DNA of 64,000 bases from Candidatus Brocadia pituitae (lineage in GTDB: Bacteria > Planctomycetota > Brocadiia > Brocadiales > Brocadiaceae). The stretch lies in the NCBI GenBank assembly GCA_017347445.1, contig AP021856.1, positions 1,372,613-1,436,612 on the forward strand. Direction: 5' to 3'. Of this stretch, positions 17,496 through 27,134 are shown in pieces (positions within the stretch are counted from its first letter, which is position 1; every line of letters begins with the position of its first letter). The notes under the pieces were generated by a model. That model made no database searches. It was given only the letters and a program-made list of their open reading frames with translations, and was not told the DNA's origin. The position numbers were made by a program, and so were the translations under genes.

Positions 17496-20400
17496 TCAAT
17501 CCTTCAAAAACTGAGACAGTTGCTGAATCAGTGAAATTGATCCTATTCCTCCTAATGGGGTTAAAATGGCCATTATGATTGGATTATTGAAAGAAATAAG
17601 GGGAGAATAAGCCCCACTTTTCATATTCTGAATTTCATTCATAACATACCCTTTGGACCTTATCTGCTGTTCTATAAGTTTTGATTTCTTATCATTAAAT
17701 TGATCGACATCTGCGGGCAACTGAATATTTATCAATACCATCTGTTCTTCACGTAACCGGGTTATTGTTTGCAGACGGGCCATTTTTGCTTCATAAAAGA
17801 GGATAATCGTACAGAACAGCGCAACCAGTGTCGTCAATCCGATAACGATCGCTAAAGGAATGGTCCACGTCCAATTGTCAAAATATTTATGGCGAGAAAC
17901 CAGGAGCAAAAATAAAATCAGAAATGGATATTTTATCATCTCCCCAACAACTTTAGTTTTTTCTTCAATAATTTTAATGGTAAACCAGTAGCCTGATGTA
18001 TCATGAGTCATTTGTTTGGCATATTTATTCAGGCATTCACCGTATTTCTCCTGACACCTTTTACCATCTTTCCCGCAGGTATTATCTTCTAAAGAGCACC
18101 GGGCACTTAATAGCCTTGGTGTATTTATAGTATTTTTTAGACCTGTTACGACAAATTCCTTGATAAACTTTCTGCAAAGCCAGGTGATATTAATCACAAA
18201 CATTATGAGTACCAACATGAAGAGAAGGCTCGATATAAGTACGCATTTATCAACGTAAAAACTGGTTCCGCCACGGAAAGGGATAAGTGGTTTACCACAT
18301 TTCTGAATAAAGAAATAGCCTGCGACTAAATAACCTACGGTAAAAATCCCGATTAAGCACCAGTTGTTTCTGGATTTTCTACTGGATTTATATTCATTCC
18401 AGATATTAGCCACAACAAGAATCAAGTCGGTTTTTACATCTGACGGACCTGTATTAGTTTTTGATTCCGGGCAAAGCTGATTTATTTTCTTATCGGCAAG
18501 CACAATGCTTTGAATAGAAAAAAGCAGGAAATACAGGGCAAGTAATCCGCTAAAAAGACGAAGCAGTTCCGTTGGCCAAATACTAATACCGTCAAAAAAA
18601 GTAATCGGCTCACCAGTTCCATTCCATGATGATTTGAAGATGTAAAATGTTAGGGCTCCAAAAGACAATATACAGGCAATTAAAAAGCCCACCCAATACT
18701 TCATCCATGCGTGATATATTTCAGCTTTTTTGATTTCTTGTATATTGTAACAAAACAGTCCAACGAAGACGATTATTGGAAGAAAAAGCATGAAGACCAG
18801 ATAAAACCAAAAATCCTTCTTTGGGATGCTTTTCCAACAGTCGTGGCGATCCGGATGTAACGATTTTGCTTCTGACGAGTCTGATTTGCCTGCAGAAACA
18901 GGAGTTAAATCGTATGCCCCCCGATGTCCTATTTCGAAAATCCGGGGTGTATTAACATGGTTGTCAAAATCGATTTCCTCTTTCGGTATGATTTTCAATG
19001 CCTGCAGTGTAGCGGTAAACAGAGAGGTTTGATAGGTAGAACGGAATGGCGGGATTGCCCTTTGATACTCAGGATGCAACTGAAGCCCATAACTGGATGC
19101 CACAATCAGATTCCGAGTCCAGGGAAGTTCTGTATGATGAAATAGTCGGGCATCCAAATCTGTGGTAAAAAAGATGGCACTGGGGAATTGGTCGCGCAGC
19201 GCCCTTAATACAAGTAGCTTGTCATATATGTCGTTACCAAGAACACCAATGGCACATACTTTGTCTTTGGAACACTCTCGCTTTATCCGCTCGGTCAGAC
19301 GGCGTATGTAATCAAACTGATCTTGCCCCGAAGGTTGTTCAAATGACGAAGTGAAGTAGCCGGTACCGGCATCATTCTTGTTTTTCTGTGCAGTGCCAAT
19401 TGACTTCTTTGTGGGTGAATGGGCGCTATCGTCTGCATTAGATGTCATACCATCAATGCCCCGCATGTAACTGAATGTGTGTATCTTTTCTGCGAGCCTG
19501 GAAATAGTGTCATCTGAGTGGGAACTTTGCCTGTTTTTTTCGCTATCTTCCTGGTCTTTTAGTAAAGATATGGCAAAAGATAGGGGTAATGCCCGTCCGT
19601 AAAAAGTATCCCAATCGCTGATAAGGATGATATCACCGGAACTTTTGCTTCTCATATTTATGCCACGGCGTCTCAACTCCTGTACCAATTCATCAGCTAA
19701 TTGATGGTCATTATGAATTGATCTTTGTAAATAAACTCCCTTATGTTTCAAAATGTGTTTCAAAATATCATCTTCTTTAAAAATATCAGCAGACTGTACT
19801 TCCTTATACATTTTGACAAGCATAGGAATAGCTATCGGCTTTTTTGACATCATCAAAAGTGGATCAGCCGTTGCCCAAGATGAGTACATCTCAAATTTCT
19901 TTTCACGGTCGGGCACTGGTTCAATGAGTTTCTTTTTTAAATTTATTTTAGCACTTTCGAATTCCATTTTTGCCCGGACTATCTGTTTTTCCTCAGAGCT
20001 ATCCTTTTTCATTCCACCGGAATTTTCTTGTGCTCTAAGATAGTCATGCATCTTTTTCAGTAATTCTTTTGTAGCACAATCATTTGTAAGAACTTCTGAA
20101 ATAATTTCTTGAAGGGCGGTAGAATTGGTAGGGCCAAGAACTTTAAAATTAGTTTTGTCCTCAAAGCATTCTTTAATATCTCCAAACAAATTCTGTAAGC
20201 CTGTAATTCGTTCACCTGAAAAATACTCGTCGCCCAACCAGAGAACAAGGATAGCGCCATATTTTTGTTTTAAATTATGTGACCAAAGAGAGGGATTTAA
20301 TGGAAATGGATCTAACAAAAACCATTCATAAGGTATGATACGGGTCTGGCCATGGATCGCTCTTTCAAAATATCCGATATGTTCAGCATCCTTTGGCTTG

Positions 20401-20801
20401 TAACCAGCGACGTGAAGCGCGGAAAGTACGGCATAACGGCTTCGCAACCGGTTTTCAAAGTTTTCTGCATAACGTTCTGCCGTTGTCATGATGGGCAAAA
20501 TTAATATATTCTCAATGTCATTGATATATTCTGGTGGATGGAACTTCTTAACGATTACGGGTTTATTTGTAGCGGCTTCAAAGTATTTTATATGTTTTTC
20601 AACTGCTTGAAAGGGATCCTGCCACATGCGTGCCAATACATCTTCTTCACCGAATGACCATTCAATCTCTTTTTCATTAAGAGGAGGGCGCATGGTTTCT
20701 AAAGGGGCATAGAACCTGAGAATTCCACCTGCAATGATGGCAACAATTAACAATAGGGCAGGAATTGGATACGAAGACTTATCGTCTTGTTGATCAACCA
20801 T
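17496..20801 (-). CDS. Large multi-spanning membrane protein of unknown function (1101 aa)
   Basis: An N-terminal membrane segment (ALLLIVAIIAGGILRFY) is followed by about 640 residues without membrane helices. That part includes a region like a periplasmic receptor fold (DIILISDWDTFYG, VCAIGVLGNDIYDK, SAIFFTTDLDARLFHH, NLIVASSYGLQL). About seven hydrophobic helices follow between residues 690 and 1050, then a short hydrophilic tail. I do not recognise the family. I chose ATG 20801 with an AGGAAG site; an upstream TTG at 20840 lies in the terminator U-tract. The gene sits just downstream of the riboswitch-like leader at 20837-20990, so c-di-GMP may control it. A surface sensor or transporter is possible, but unproven. 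Confidence 0.75.
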   Translation of the reverse strand: MVDQQDDKSSYPIPALLLIVAIIAGGILRFYAPLETMRPPLNEKEIEWSFGEEDVLARMWQDPFQAVEKHIKYFEAATNKPVIVKKFHPPEYINDIENILILPIMTTAERYAENFENRLRSRYAVLSALHVAGYKPKDAEHIGYFERAIHGQTRIIPYEWFLLDPFPLNPSLWSHNLKQKYGAILVLWLGDEYFSGERITGLQNLFGDIKECFEDKTNFKVLGPTNSTALQEIISEVLTNDCATKELLKKMHDYLRAQENSGGMKKDSSEEKQIVRAKMEFESAKINLKKKLIEPVPDREKKFEMYSSWATADPLLMMSKKPIAIPMLVKMYKEVQSADIFKEDDILKHILKHKGVYLQRSIHNDHQLADELVQELRRRGINMRSKSSGDIILISDWDTFYGRALPLSFAISLLKDQEDSEKNRQSSHSDDTISRLAEKIHTFSYMRGIDGMTSNADDSAHSPTKKSIGTAQKNKNDAGTGYFTSSFEQPSGQDQFDYIRRLTERIKRECSKDKVCAIGVLGNDIYDKLLVLRALRDQFPSAIFFTTDLDARLFHHTELPWTRNLIVASSYGLQLHPEYQRAIPPFRSTYQTSLFTATLQALKIIPKEEIDFDNHVNTPRIFEIGHRGAYDLTPVSAGKSDSSEAKSLHPDRHDCWKSIPKKDFWFYLVFMLFLPIIVFVGLFCYNIQEIKKAEIYHAWMKYWVGFLIACILSFGALTFYIFKSSWNGTGEPITFFDGISIWPTELLRLFSGLLALYFLLFSIQSIVLADKKINQLCPESKTNTGPSDVKTDLILVVANIWNEYKSSRKSRNNWCLIGIFTVGYLVAGYFFIQKCGKPLIPFRGGTSFYVDKCVLISSLLFMLVLIMFVINITWLCRKFIKEFVVTGLKNTINTPRLLSARCSLEDNTCGKDGKRCQEKYGECLNKYAKQMTHDTSGYWFTIKIIEEKTKVVGEMIKYPFLILFLLLVSRHKYFDNWTWTIPLAIVIGLTTLVALFCTIILFYEAKMARLQTITRLREEQMVLINIQLPADVDQFNDKKSKLIEQQIRSKGYVMNEIQNMKSGAYSPLISFNNPIIMAILTPLGGIGSISLIQQLSQFLKD

Positions 20802-20836
20802 ACTGATATATCTTCCTAACTTTTTAACAAAATAAA

Positions 20837-20888
20837 GCAAAAAAGCCTTACCGCAAAGATTTTGTCAAAACATCTTCGGCAGTAAGGC
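20837..20888 (-). terminator. Intrinsic terminator in the leader of the 1101-aa gene
   Basis: AGCCTTAC and GTAAGGCT form a strong minus-strand hairpin with an inner AAGAT/ATCTT stem, followed by TTTTTTGC. It lies 36 bases before the ATG. Its ascending arm contains the TGCC needed for the aptamer's closing helix, which predicts ligand-dependent antitermination. Confidence 0.75.
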
Positions 20889-20990
20889 TGTCTTTTTCAA
20901 AGCCGTTTGGACGGTTCAAGCGATTTAAACTGTTTAATCGGCTCGCAAGATCCTTTACTTTGCGCCCCCTGATTACTCAGGGTTTGCCTT
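20878..20990 (-). ncRNA. c-di-GMP-I (GEMM)-like riboswitch aptamer, right copy
   Basis: The minus strand reads GGCAAACC, then the perfect hairpin CCCTGA-GTAA-TCAGGG with a GNRA (GUAA) loop, then GGCGCAAAG, GGATCT, a variable stem and TGCCGAAG. GGCA pairs with UGCC to close the element. The GGCAAACC, GNRA hairpin, CGCAAAG order and terminal UGCCGAAG are hallmarks of class I c-di-GMP riboswitches. It lies directly upstream of the terminator and the 1101-aa gene. No covariance search was run. Confidence 0.6.
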
Positions 20991-21083
20991 TATCAAATGT
21001 TTTCTGATATACACCGCAAGCGAAAGAAAAGCCATATCACAGAAAAAAACAAATATTCTGATTGATTATTTCATTAGTTAAGT

Positions 21084-21089
21084 ATTATA
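21084..21089 (-). promoter_or_regulatory. Probable -10 box upstream of the riboswitch
   Basis: The minus strand carries TATAAT at this position, about 95 bases before the aptamer. No good -35 element is seen at normal spacing, which fits an activator-dependent promoter using the upstream palindromes. Confidence 0.35.
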
Positions 21090-21150
21090 AACCAGTTATA
21101 GAAAAAAAGCACAGACATACAGAACAACAGGTTCATGAAATTCCCACACA

Positions 21151-21202
21151 AAAGTGTGCCATGGCACACTTTTGTGGCGCCACACTTATGTGTCGTGACA
21201 CA
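21151..21202. promoter_or_regulatory. Three phased palindromic operators, right copy
   Basis: Site 1 (21151-21172) is a perfect 22-base palindrome with core TGTGCCATGGCACA. Site 2 (21173-21184) is the perfect palindrome TGTGGCGCCACA. Site 3 (21189-21202) is TGTGTC-GT-GACACA. The centres are spaced exactly 17 bases apart. They lie 60-120 bases upstream of the -10 box of the riboswitch transcript, suitable for activator binding. Confidence 0.65.
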
Positions 21203-21480
21203 CTTTCGTTTAGAAAAATCCGTTGGATTTCATTCAACTCAATCTACATGGTTGAAAATGTCGAATTTTTAAGTTTTTCCCCCCTTCGGAATTCAATATT
21301 CCTTGTTCTGAATTCGACATTTTACTTTAAAAGCCAACTGGCAAACCCTGGCGGCCCTTCAGGTCTCGATATCTGTGTCTATTGTCAGATTTTTTGCTAT
21401 GGAAGGTAGTGTTTGAGCATACGCTGAATAATTACCTATGGGAAACTGGTTACACATTGATCACAGGGAGGACAACAGAG

Positions 21481-21645
21481 ATGTGTCAAATGCCTGAAGC
21501 AATTAAAATAGTAATTGGATTGGCGGGACAGGAATATTTCCGGGAGCACGTTATTCATGTATCATGGGGAACAGTTGCTGGAGGAGCCCAGTTACATACT
21601 GAAGTCCTGACTGATGTAAACAACCCTCACGCCCTGAAAATTTAG
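21481..21645 (+). CDS. Possible small protein (54 aa), unknown
   Basis: An ORF starting at ATG 21481 is preceded by GGGAGG about ten bases upstream. It encodes a soluble peptide with the segments IVIGLAGQEYF and HVSWGTVAGG, ending HALKI. A longer in-frame start at 21382 has no support. No family is recognised. The good ribosome-binding site and balanced codon use are the only arguments that it is real. Confidence 0.35.
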   Translation: MCQMPEAIKIVIGLAGQEYFREHVIHVSWGTVAGGAQLHTEVLTDVNNPHALKI

Positions 21646-21778
21646 CTTGAAAGCATTGAGGTCGTTGCTTAACTAAAGAATAATTGCCTTTCAATCAGGA
21701 AGTGGTGACCGAAGGTGCATGTCCCACGTATACCGGCAAATGCTTCATCTCTACAAAAAATCAATCTGTATCACATGC

Positions 21779-22597
21779 TTATACTTTTGGATTATATGAC
21801 ATGAGGTATTCCGTTCGCATGTATTGGAGCAGTTTTGCAATAATCTCAAATCCTTCTGACAGGGAATACAGGGTTTCGTCCAACTCGTGCTGTCTTGCCA
21901 TCTCATGTTCTGAAGCCAGACCAAAATATGTCTTTCCAAAGTCTATATAATACCGACTGTCAATAAGGGTCTTTTTATATTTAAACTGGTGTTCAAGATA
22001 TTCCGGAAACATGCCTGTGAAGAACAAGGTATAGTTGCCAATATAACAATAAATATAAAATCTCCGGACATTATCGGCTCGCTGACTTTCTTTAATCATG
22101 TCGATAATATATCTGCATTGTTCCGCATCGTCCTTTTCTATCTTATCTAATCGGGCGGTCTGTGCAAACATGGAAAGCATGTTTGCAAGATAATTTGCCA
22201 CATTGGTGCTATTCAATAATTGCATCACTTTACCCCTGTTCCAGGGATATACCTGCTCTGTACAATTTAATTCTTCAACGACATCGTCAATAAAGTCCTT
22301 ATCGTCTTTTTTGAGTTTAAATACCCTTCTTAACAATAACGTAAATAAAAAGCAAGGTGATGTATGAAGCATTATGCCTCCTTCATGCATCACCTTTTCA
22401 AAAACGCGATCACTATCGACCATCTGTGCGATAATGTCAGTCTTGCCCTTGATGAGATTTGCTATGTGTTCGTGGTCTTGTTTTCCGATCACATAATTTT
22501 CGATAAGAAACAGCAAATCCTTATCTGAAAGATGATCGAGCCCATGCGAATGTAATTCATTATTTTGATTCCTCTGTCTTCTTTTTTCGTGACTCAT
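21779..22597 (-). CDS. Uncharacterised protein (272 aa)
   Basis: This soluble, mostly alpha-helical protein has no signal peptide and I do not recognise it. It starts with a polar His/Asn/Arg stretch (MSHEKRRQRNQNNELHSHG) and contains many acidic and basic helices. The start overlaps the 3' end of the upstream YqhA-type gene by 38 bases, so the two are probably co-transcribed and perhaps translationally coupled. The linked membrane protein hints at a membrane-associated role, which is inference. Confidence 0.65.
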   Translation of the reverse strand: MSHEKRRQRNQNNELHSHGLDHLSDKDLLFLIENYVIGKQDHEHIANLIKGKTDIIAQMVDSDRVFEKVMHEGGIMLHTSPCFLFTLLLRRVFKLKKDDKDFIDDVVEELNCTEQVYPWNRGKVMQLLNSTNVANYLANMLSMFAQTARLDKIEKDDAEQCRYIIDMIKESQRADNVRRFYIYCYIGNYTLFFTGMFPEYLEHQFKYKKTLIDSRYYIDFGKTYFGLASEHEMARQHELDETLYSLSEGFEIIAKLLQYMRTEYLMSYNPKV

Positions 22598-23096
22598 CGC
22601 CTACTACCAGTCTTGAGAAAAAGGTAATCGCCATAATAACGATGGCTATGGAACCGCCAAAATATAAGGTTTCCAAGGGATCTTTCCACATTACAATATG
22701 TTTTAAAAAGGTAATGACAATAACCACCACGGCTGCCGCAATCAGTTTTTCTTTCAAATCATTGAGATTGTGTATTTTTAGCCATTGAGGATAGTCAATG
22801 GCCTGATCCTTATCAACAAATAATTCGAAAAGACCAATTCCCATGACGAACATTACCACAGCAACCATAAACAGGTCTATGGCAGAGATAAAGTGAACTG
22901 CAAGTTCTACCCGATGTCCCTCATGCTTAAACAAAAAATCCAATATGTTTGGAATGCCGTTGATAAACTCCCAAATCCCCGCAAAGATCAAAAAACCAGA
23001 GGCTAAAATGGTGAGAATAGAGGCAATTGCTACAAAATACCGTCCTGCATTGATAAAACCTTCATTTATTATCGTCAAAAAATCCCGGTCTTTCAT
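22560..23096 (-). CDS. YqhA (UPF0114)-type inner-membrane protein
   Basis: The protein (178 aa) has four hydrophobic segments. The family pattern is FMVAVVMFVMGIGLFELF in the middle, then NLNDLKEKLIAAAVVVIVI and a C-terminal helix. UPF0114 proteins are small integral membrane proteins of unknown function. A ribosome-binding site (AAGGAA) precedes ATG 23096. The following gene overlaps its 3' end. Confidence 0.75.
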   Translation of the reverse strand: MKDRDFLTIINEGFINAGRYFVAIASILTILASGFLIFAGIWEFINGIPNILDFLFKHEGHRVELAVHFISAIDLFMVAVVMFVMGIGLFELFVDKDQAIDYPQWLKIHNLNDLKEKLIAAAVVVIVITFLKHIVMWKDPLETLYFGGSIAIVIMAITFFSRLVVGDESRKKKTEESK

Positions 23097-23177
23097 ATAA
23101 TTTCCTTAGTATAATCTTACTTCTGAATAAATGATTAAACAGTGATGTTTGCAGTAGATATAACGATTGAAAGGCGG

Positions 23178-24287
23178 CTATTTTCCCCTTTCGATCGTTT
23201 GAAATTCTTCGAGTAATTCCTTTTGTCTTTTTGTTAGATTTTTAGGAATATGCACAATGATGCGCACATATTGGTCACCGTATCCATGGCCTTTTAAATG
23301 GGGCATACCGCTACCCCTCAACCGGAAGAGGGTGTCTGTCTGCGTGCCTGGCGGAATCTTCATCAAGGCATTTCCGTCCAACGTGGGCACCTCAACCTTT
23401 GAACCCAAAGCCGCTTCGGTTAGCGTAACCGCCTTCTCCAGGTAAAGATCGCTTCCCTCCCGATGAAAAAGTGGGTGAGGTTGTACGGAAACAATCACAT
23501 AAACATCCTCTTTCAGTTTCCCACCAATCTTATCGGCGGTTACCCGTAAGGTTGTCCCGTTATCAACCCCCGGCGGTATCTTTACCTTGATTTTATCTAA
23601 TTTTTGTATTTCACCACTTCCATGACAACTCACGCAGGGATACTCAACGATTTTGCCGCGACCTCTGCAGGCCGGGCAGGCGCCAATCCTGATTATCCTG
23701 CCAAATCCTTGTAATTGTTCCTGCTGTACTTCACCTTTTCCGCTACAATTCTTGCAAGTAATAGGAACCGAACCTCTTGCTGCACCTGATCCGTTGCACT
23801 CTGTGCACGCCTCCATATGAGGAATAGCCACCTCCGTGCTGACACCCCGGTATGCCTGCTCAAAGGTAATATCAACCTGCAACCGCTTTCCATATGCTTC
23901 TGTCTGCCCGAAGCCCCATTTGCGTGTACCATAAAAATCACGAAAGATACTCCCCCGTCCAAAGAAGTCTGAAAAGATATCGTGCCCAAAAATATCTTCC
24001 AGATCGCTGACATGGCTAAAATCACGCCAGGTGAATCCCTCCTTGCTAAAATCGGATGCGACACCCGCATGACCGTATTGATCATATCTGGCCCGCTTAT
24101 TATCGTCAATCAGCACCTCGTATGCCTCAGATATCTCCTTAAATTTTTCTTCGGCCAGTTTTGGATTATCCTTATTAAGATCGGGGTGAAATTTTTTTGC
24201 CAAGATACGATAGGCAGTTTTTATTTCATCTTTCGGAGCAGTCCTACCTACTCCTAATAGCTCATAATAATCTTTTTTATCAGCCAT
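23178..24287 (-). CDS. dnaJ: Chaperone protein DnaJ
   Basis: All type I DnaJ parts are present. The J domain has the HPD loop ([11 protein letters not shown]). A short Gly/Phe region follows. The zinc domain has four CxxCxGxG repeats ([32 protein letters not shown]), and the C-terminal substrate-binding domains follow. It stimulates DnaK ATPase and delivers unfolded clients. At 369 aa the length is normal. dnaK and grpE are not adjacent here. Confidence 0.97.
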   Translation of the reverse strand: MADKKDYYELLGVGRTAPKDEIKTAYRILAKKFHPDLNKDNPKLAEEKFKEISEAYEVLIDDNKRARYDQYGHAGVASDFSKEGFTWRDFSHVSDLEDIFGHDIFSDFFGRGSIFRDFYGTRKWGFGQTEAYGKRLQVDITFEQAYRGVSTEVAIPHMEACTECNGSGAARGSVPITCKNCSGKGEVQQEQLQGFGRIIRIGACPACRGRGKIVEYPCVSCHGSGEIQKLDKIKVKIPPGVDNGTTLRVTADKIGGKLKEDVYVIVSVQPHPLFHREGSDLYLEKAVTLTEAALGSKVEVPTLDGNALMKIPPGTQTDTLFRLRGSGMPHLKGHGYGDQYVRIIVHIPKNLTKRQKELLEEFQTIERGK

Positions 24288-24308
24288 AGGGTAATAGTTT
24301 TATTTTTA

Positions 24309-24360
24309 GAAAAAGCAGAGGCGAAGCATGTGCTAAAATTTGACATAGATGCACTCATAC
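24309..24360 (+). repeat. Interspersed about 50-bp repeat, copy A
   Basis: The stretch GAAAAAGCAGAGGCGAAGCA followed by a variable half ending in CTCATAC matches the reverse complement of 26525-26576 and part of 58204-58247. It lies in the gap between dnaJ and the cysteine desulfurase gene. It resembles an intergenic REP-type element. Confidence 0.5.
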
Positions 24361-24449
24361 CTAAACAAGCAAATGCCAGGCCATTACTAAGGTACAGAAC
24401 GTATCGTCTTTTTAGATTTATTAAAACACGAAAAGGGAAAATGAAACCG

Positions 24450-25598
24450 TTATATCTTTTCATCAGCAATTTTCGTGAGTGCTGTTATGAGTTGGTCTAT
24501 GTCATCTTCTGTGTTGAAGCATCCTGGGCTTATCCGTATAGTACCATCGGGAAAGGTGCCAATCATTTGGTGGGCAAAGGGGGCACAATGAAGGCCCGGA
24601 CGTACTGCAATATTAAAGGTTTGATCGAGAATTCCTCCAACCTCCTGAGGTTTAAATCCTTTTACATTCATCGATAAAATGCCTACCTTTTTCGTTATAT
24701 CTGTCGTTCCATACAAGGTAAAACGCTGATCATGCTGAAAGGCTTGCATAAGTTTGCTGGTCAAATGCTGTTCATGTGCCCTGATTGTGCTTATCCTCTT
24801 TGATAAAACGAATTCGATGCCCGCCCTAAGACCCGCAATCCCTACCGTGTTGGGCGTGCCGCTCTCCAGTTTAAAAGGTAATTCTTCAGGCTGAGTTAGT
24901 GATGCGGCCTCAAAACCCGTTCCTCCTTCCCTCCATGGATCCAAAGTCAATCGCTCTCCTACATATAGTCCTCCCGTTCCGGTCGGTCCCAACGGACCCT
25001 TGTGTCCGGTAAAGGCAATCATGTCAATAAAGCATTCATTAACGTCAATTTCACACACCCCTGCCGTTTGGGCGGCATCGACCATGAATATACAGTTATC
25101 TTCCCGCGCAATCCTGCCGACATCCCTGATCGGTTGAATGGTGCCAAGCACATTAGGGGCGTGAGCCATAACGATTAATCGGGTTTTGGAGGTAATGGCC
25201 TTTTTGATATCCACCGGGTTAATAAAACCATCCGGAGAATTTCTCACCTTGGTTATGGTAATGATACCTCTCTTTTCAAGCCCATGAAGGGAGCGAGATA
25301 CGGCATTGTGTTCGAGAAAGGTAGTAATCGCATGATCGCCTGGTTTCAGTAATCCTTTTATCCCCATGTTAATTGCATCGGTGGCGTTAAACGTAAGAAT
25401 AAGCCTCATAGAATCCTTGATACCAAATAACCGCGCAACAACTATGCGGGTGTCTTCAATCTCCTTCTCTGCCGCAACTGCCATTCTGTGTCCTGAACGA
25501 CCGGGGTTTGCACCAAGCGTCCGATAAAAGGTATCCATTGTTTTGTATACAATCTCCGGTTTCGGAAACGTTGTTGCTGCATTGTCAAGATAAATCAT
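24450..25598 (-). CDS. Cysteine desulfurase family protein (class V aminotransferase)
   Basis: The protein starts MIYLDNAATTFPKP and has the PLP lysine in FTGHKGPLGPTG. A Cys in GLHCAPFAHQ matches the catalytic cysteine loop position of the TIGR01977-type branch. Such enzymes release sulfur from cysteine as a persulfide for Fe-S or other sulfur transfer. I prefer ATG 25598 to 25604 because GAGGG is then seven bases away. It is not in a suf or isc operon, so the sulfur acceptor is unclear. Confidence 0.88.
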   Translation of the reverse strand: MIYLDNAATTFPKPEIVYKTMDTFYRTLGANPGRSGHRMAVAAEKEIEDTRIVVARLFGIKDSMRLILTFNATDAINMGIKGLLKPGDHAITTFLEHNAVSRSLHGLEKRGIITITKVRNSPDGFINPVDIKKAITSKTRLIVMAHAPNVLGTIQPIRDVGRIAREDNCIFMVDAAQTAGVCEIDVNECFIDMIAFTGHKGPLGPTGTGGLYVGERLTLDPWREGGTGFEAASLTQPEELPFKLESGTPNTVGIAGLRAGIEFVLSKRISTIRAHEQHLTSKLMQAFQHDQRFTLYGTTDITKKVGILSMNVKGFKPQEVGGILDQTFNIAVRPGLHCAPFAHQMIGTFPDGTIRISPGCFNTEDDIDQLITALTKIADEKI

Positions 25599-25732
25599 GG
25601 GCATCCCTCAATAGTTTCGTTTTTTTATCTGTTTTTCTGTTTTCCAATTTCTCTTGATTTTATCAGCATTTCCGGGTCATTCAAGAGAATTTATTTCTTG
25701 TCTCTTTCGACCAATTCTGATATGTTTTGACG

Positions 25733-26393
25733 TATAGAGCAGACGCAGAAACAAAAAGCTTCCTTACAGAAAGTGGTCTGTGGGATAAAATAAAAGTGGA
25801 AGAGGTAAGAGAGAATATAAAGAGCGGTGTCATTAAGAAAGGAAAAAGAATTGATGGGCGATACCACCCATTATCACGCGTATTCAGTTTTTGAGACGGT
25901 AGTAGAGAAAGACGAGGGTAGCAAAGAGCAGAAGAAATCGCAATCATGGGTAACGAAGGGGTGACGTTGTGACGATAGGCAGGGGTGTAATCATCCGTGG
26001 AAAATGAGTGATGAAGGGGCGGGAACAACTGTGAAATCAGGAGAAAAGAGGTATCGGGGTCATAAGGCAAGTATGCTTGGTTTTCTCCGGCAAGGGTACC
26101 GCTGGATGCACAGGTGGTAAAAGATGCAGCGACCCATGATGGAGAGACCTTTTGTCCGCATGTGGAGAAACTCTTTGATACCTAACCGGAAATTCGCCCT
26201 TTGATGAAAAGAGTACTCTATGATGGCTCCTGCGATAGAAGTAAGATCAAGGAAAAATTTGAAAAGAATCTGGGGCTAGAGTTAAAAGCGTCTTTCAATC
26301 CGAGGCGGAAACAGGAGATCCCGGAGAATTTACCTCGATGCATAGAAAAAAGGCTTATCTGGATAAAACGATGGTTGCGTTTCATATCTTATT
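25733..26393 (+). pseudogene. Degenerate transposase remnant
   Basis: Translated pieces in the plus frames read like a transposase with stops. One is the ETKSFLTESGLWDKIKVEEV region. Another, VVKDAATHDGETFCPHVEKL, is followed after a TAA by PLMKRVLYDGSCDRSKIKEK and NPRRKQEIPENLPR. The last pieces have the look of an IS4/IS1634-type catalytic region, but the IS family is uncertain. No terminal inverted repeats were found. Confidence 0.5.
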
Positions 26394-27134
26394 AAGAAAT
26401 TGAATCATGTCTTTTCGGTATACAATAGTGATGGTCTAGGGAGGGCGGTATGTCCGGAATCGGGGCTTATTTTCTTTGTTTTCATCTGACTACTCGTCCA
26501 GATTGTGAAAGAATGAAAAGAATAGTATGAACGCGTTCGTGTCAATTATAGCAAAATGCTTCGCCCCTACTTTTTCAAAAAAATCGTTGTTTTCAGCATG
26601 TACGTTATTACGATGTGACACGACCCTTTATTAACCGGGGATAATTAATGTTCTATTAAAATCAAGATATGATCCATGTCCCTGGGTAAAACAAGAGGCA
26701 AAGTAACAAAAAATATATTTTAGTATTTTGTTTTATTAACAGGAATTTTCTGTATAATAAGCAAGGAATTTGATTGTTAAGCGGCATTGTTGTAAGTAAC
26801 ACAGGCTTCAGATAACCTGCTACGTATAGGAAATAACATCGTAACCTTTCACATCTTATACTCATCAGATATTGTGTTTGATAGGTAGTACTGCGTAATG
26901 GTCGTTAACTAAAGTAGCTGGTTGGCTATTCGTAGTTGCCTAATACTATCAGGATTGATAAGAGTTTCTGACCCGAGCACAGGTTCACTGCTCACATTCA
27001 ATAGTTTCCCTCCCAACTTTTGAATAATCCTGGACAGTTAGTTCTGGACACTACAAAAAGCAATTGAATTATCATTTATCAGATGGCCATTAACTGACGT
27101 GACCTGGCCTATATTTTAACCACAAGGAGTTTCA
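26394..27134. other. Long non-coding gap upstream of rhlE
   Basis: Apart from one copy of the interspersed repeat (26525-26576) I see no gene here; the open frames are short and lack coding character. The distal part presumably holds the rhlE promoter and 5' leader. The 5' untranslated region may be long, as is common for RNA helicase genes, but I cannot place a start site. Confidence 0.5.
26525..26576 (-). repeat. Interspersed about 50-bp repeat, copy B
   Basis: On the minus strand it reads GAAAAAGTAGGGGCGAAGCA then TTTTGCTATAATTGACACG and a GAACGCGTTC palindrome. It is the best-preserved copy of the element also found at 24309 and 58204. Confidence 0.55.

Larger units (their letters stand above)
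20837..21231. repeat. Direct repeat copy R (about 400 bp), partner of 16852-17256
   Basis: This is the second copy of the block that flanks the 1101-aa gene. It contains, in minus-strand order, three palindromes, a TATAAT box (21084-21089), the aptamer-like fold and the terminator. Its palindromes are more perfect than in the left copy, consistent with this copy being the active one. Confidence 0.85.

Noticed and set aside
17292-17534. Plus-strand ORF of 80 codons overlapping the 3' end of the 1101-aa gene
   Set aside because: No ribosome-binding site and it overlaps the end of a better-supported gene. A faint resemblance to transposase N-termini was too weak to report.
25681-26070. Minus-strand ORF of 129 codons
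   Set aside because: Shadow of the degenerate transposase remnant; composition is not coding.
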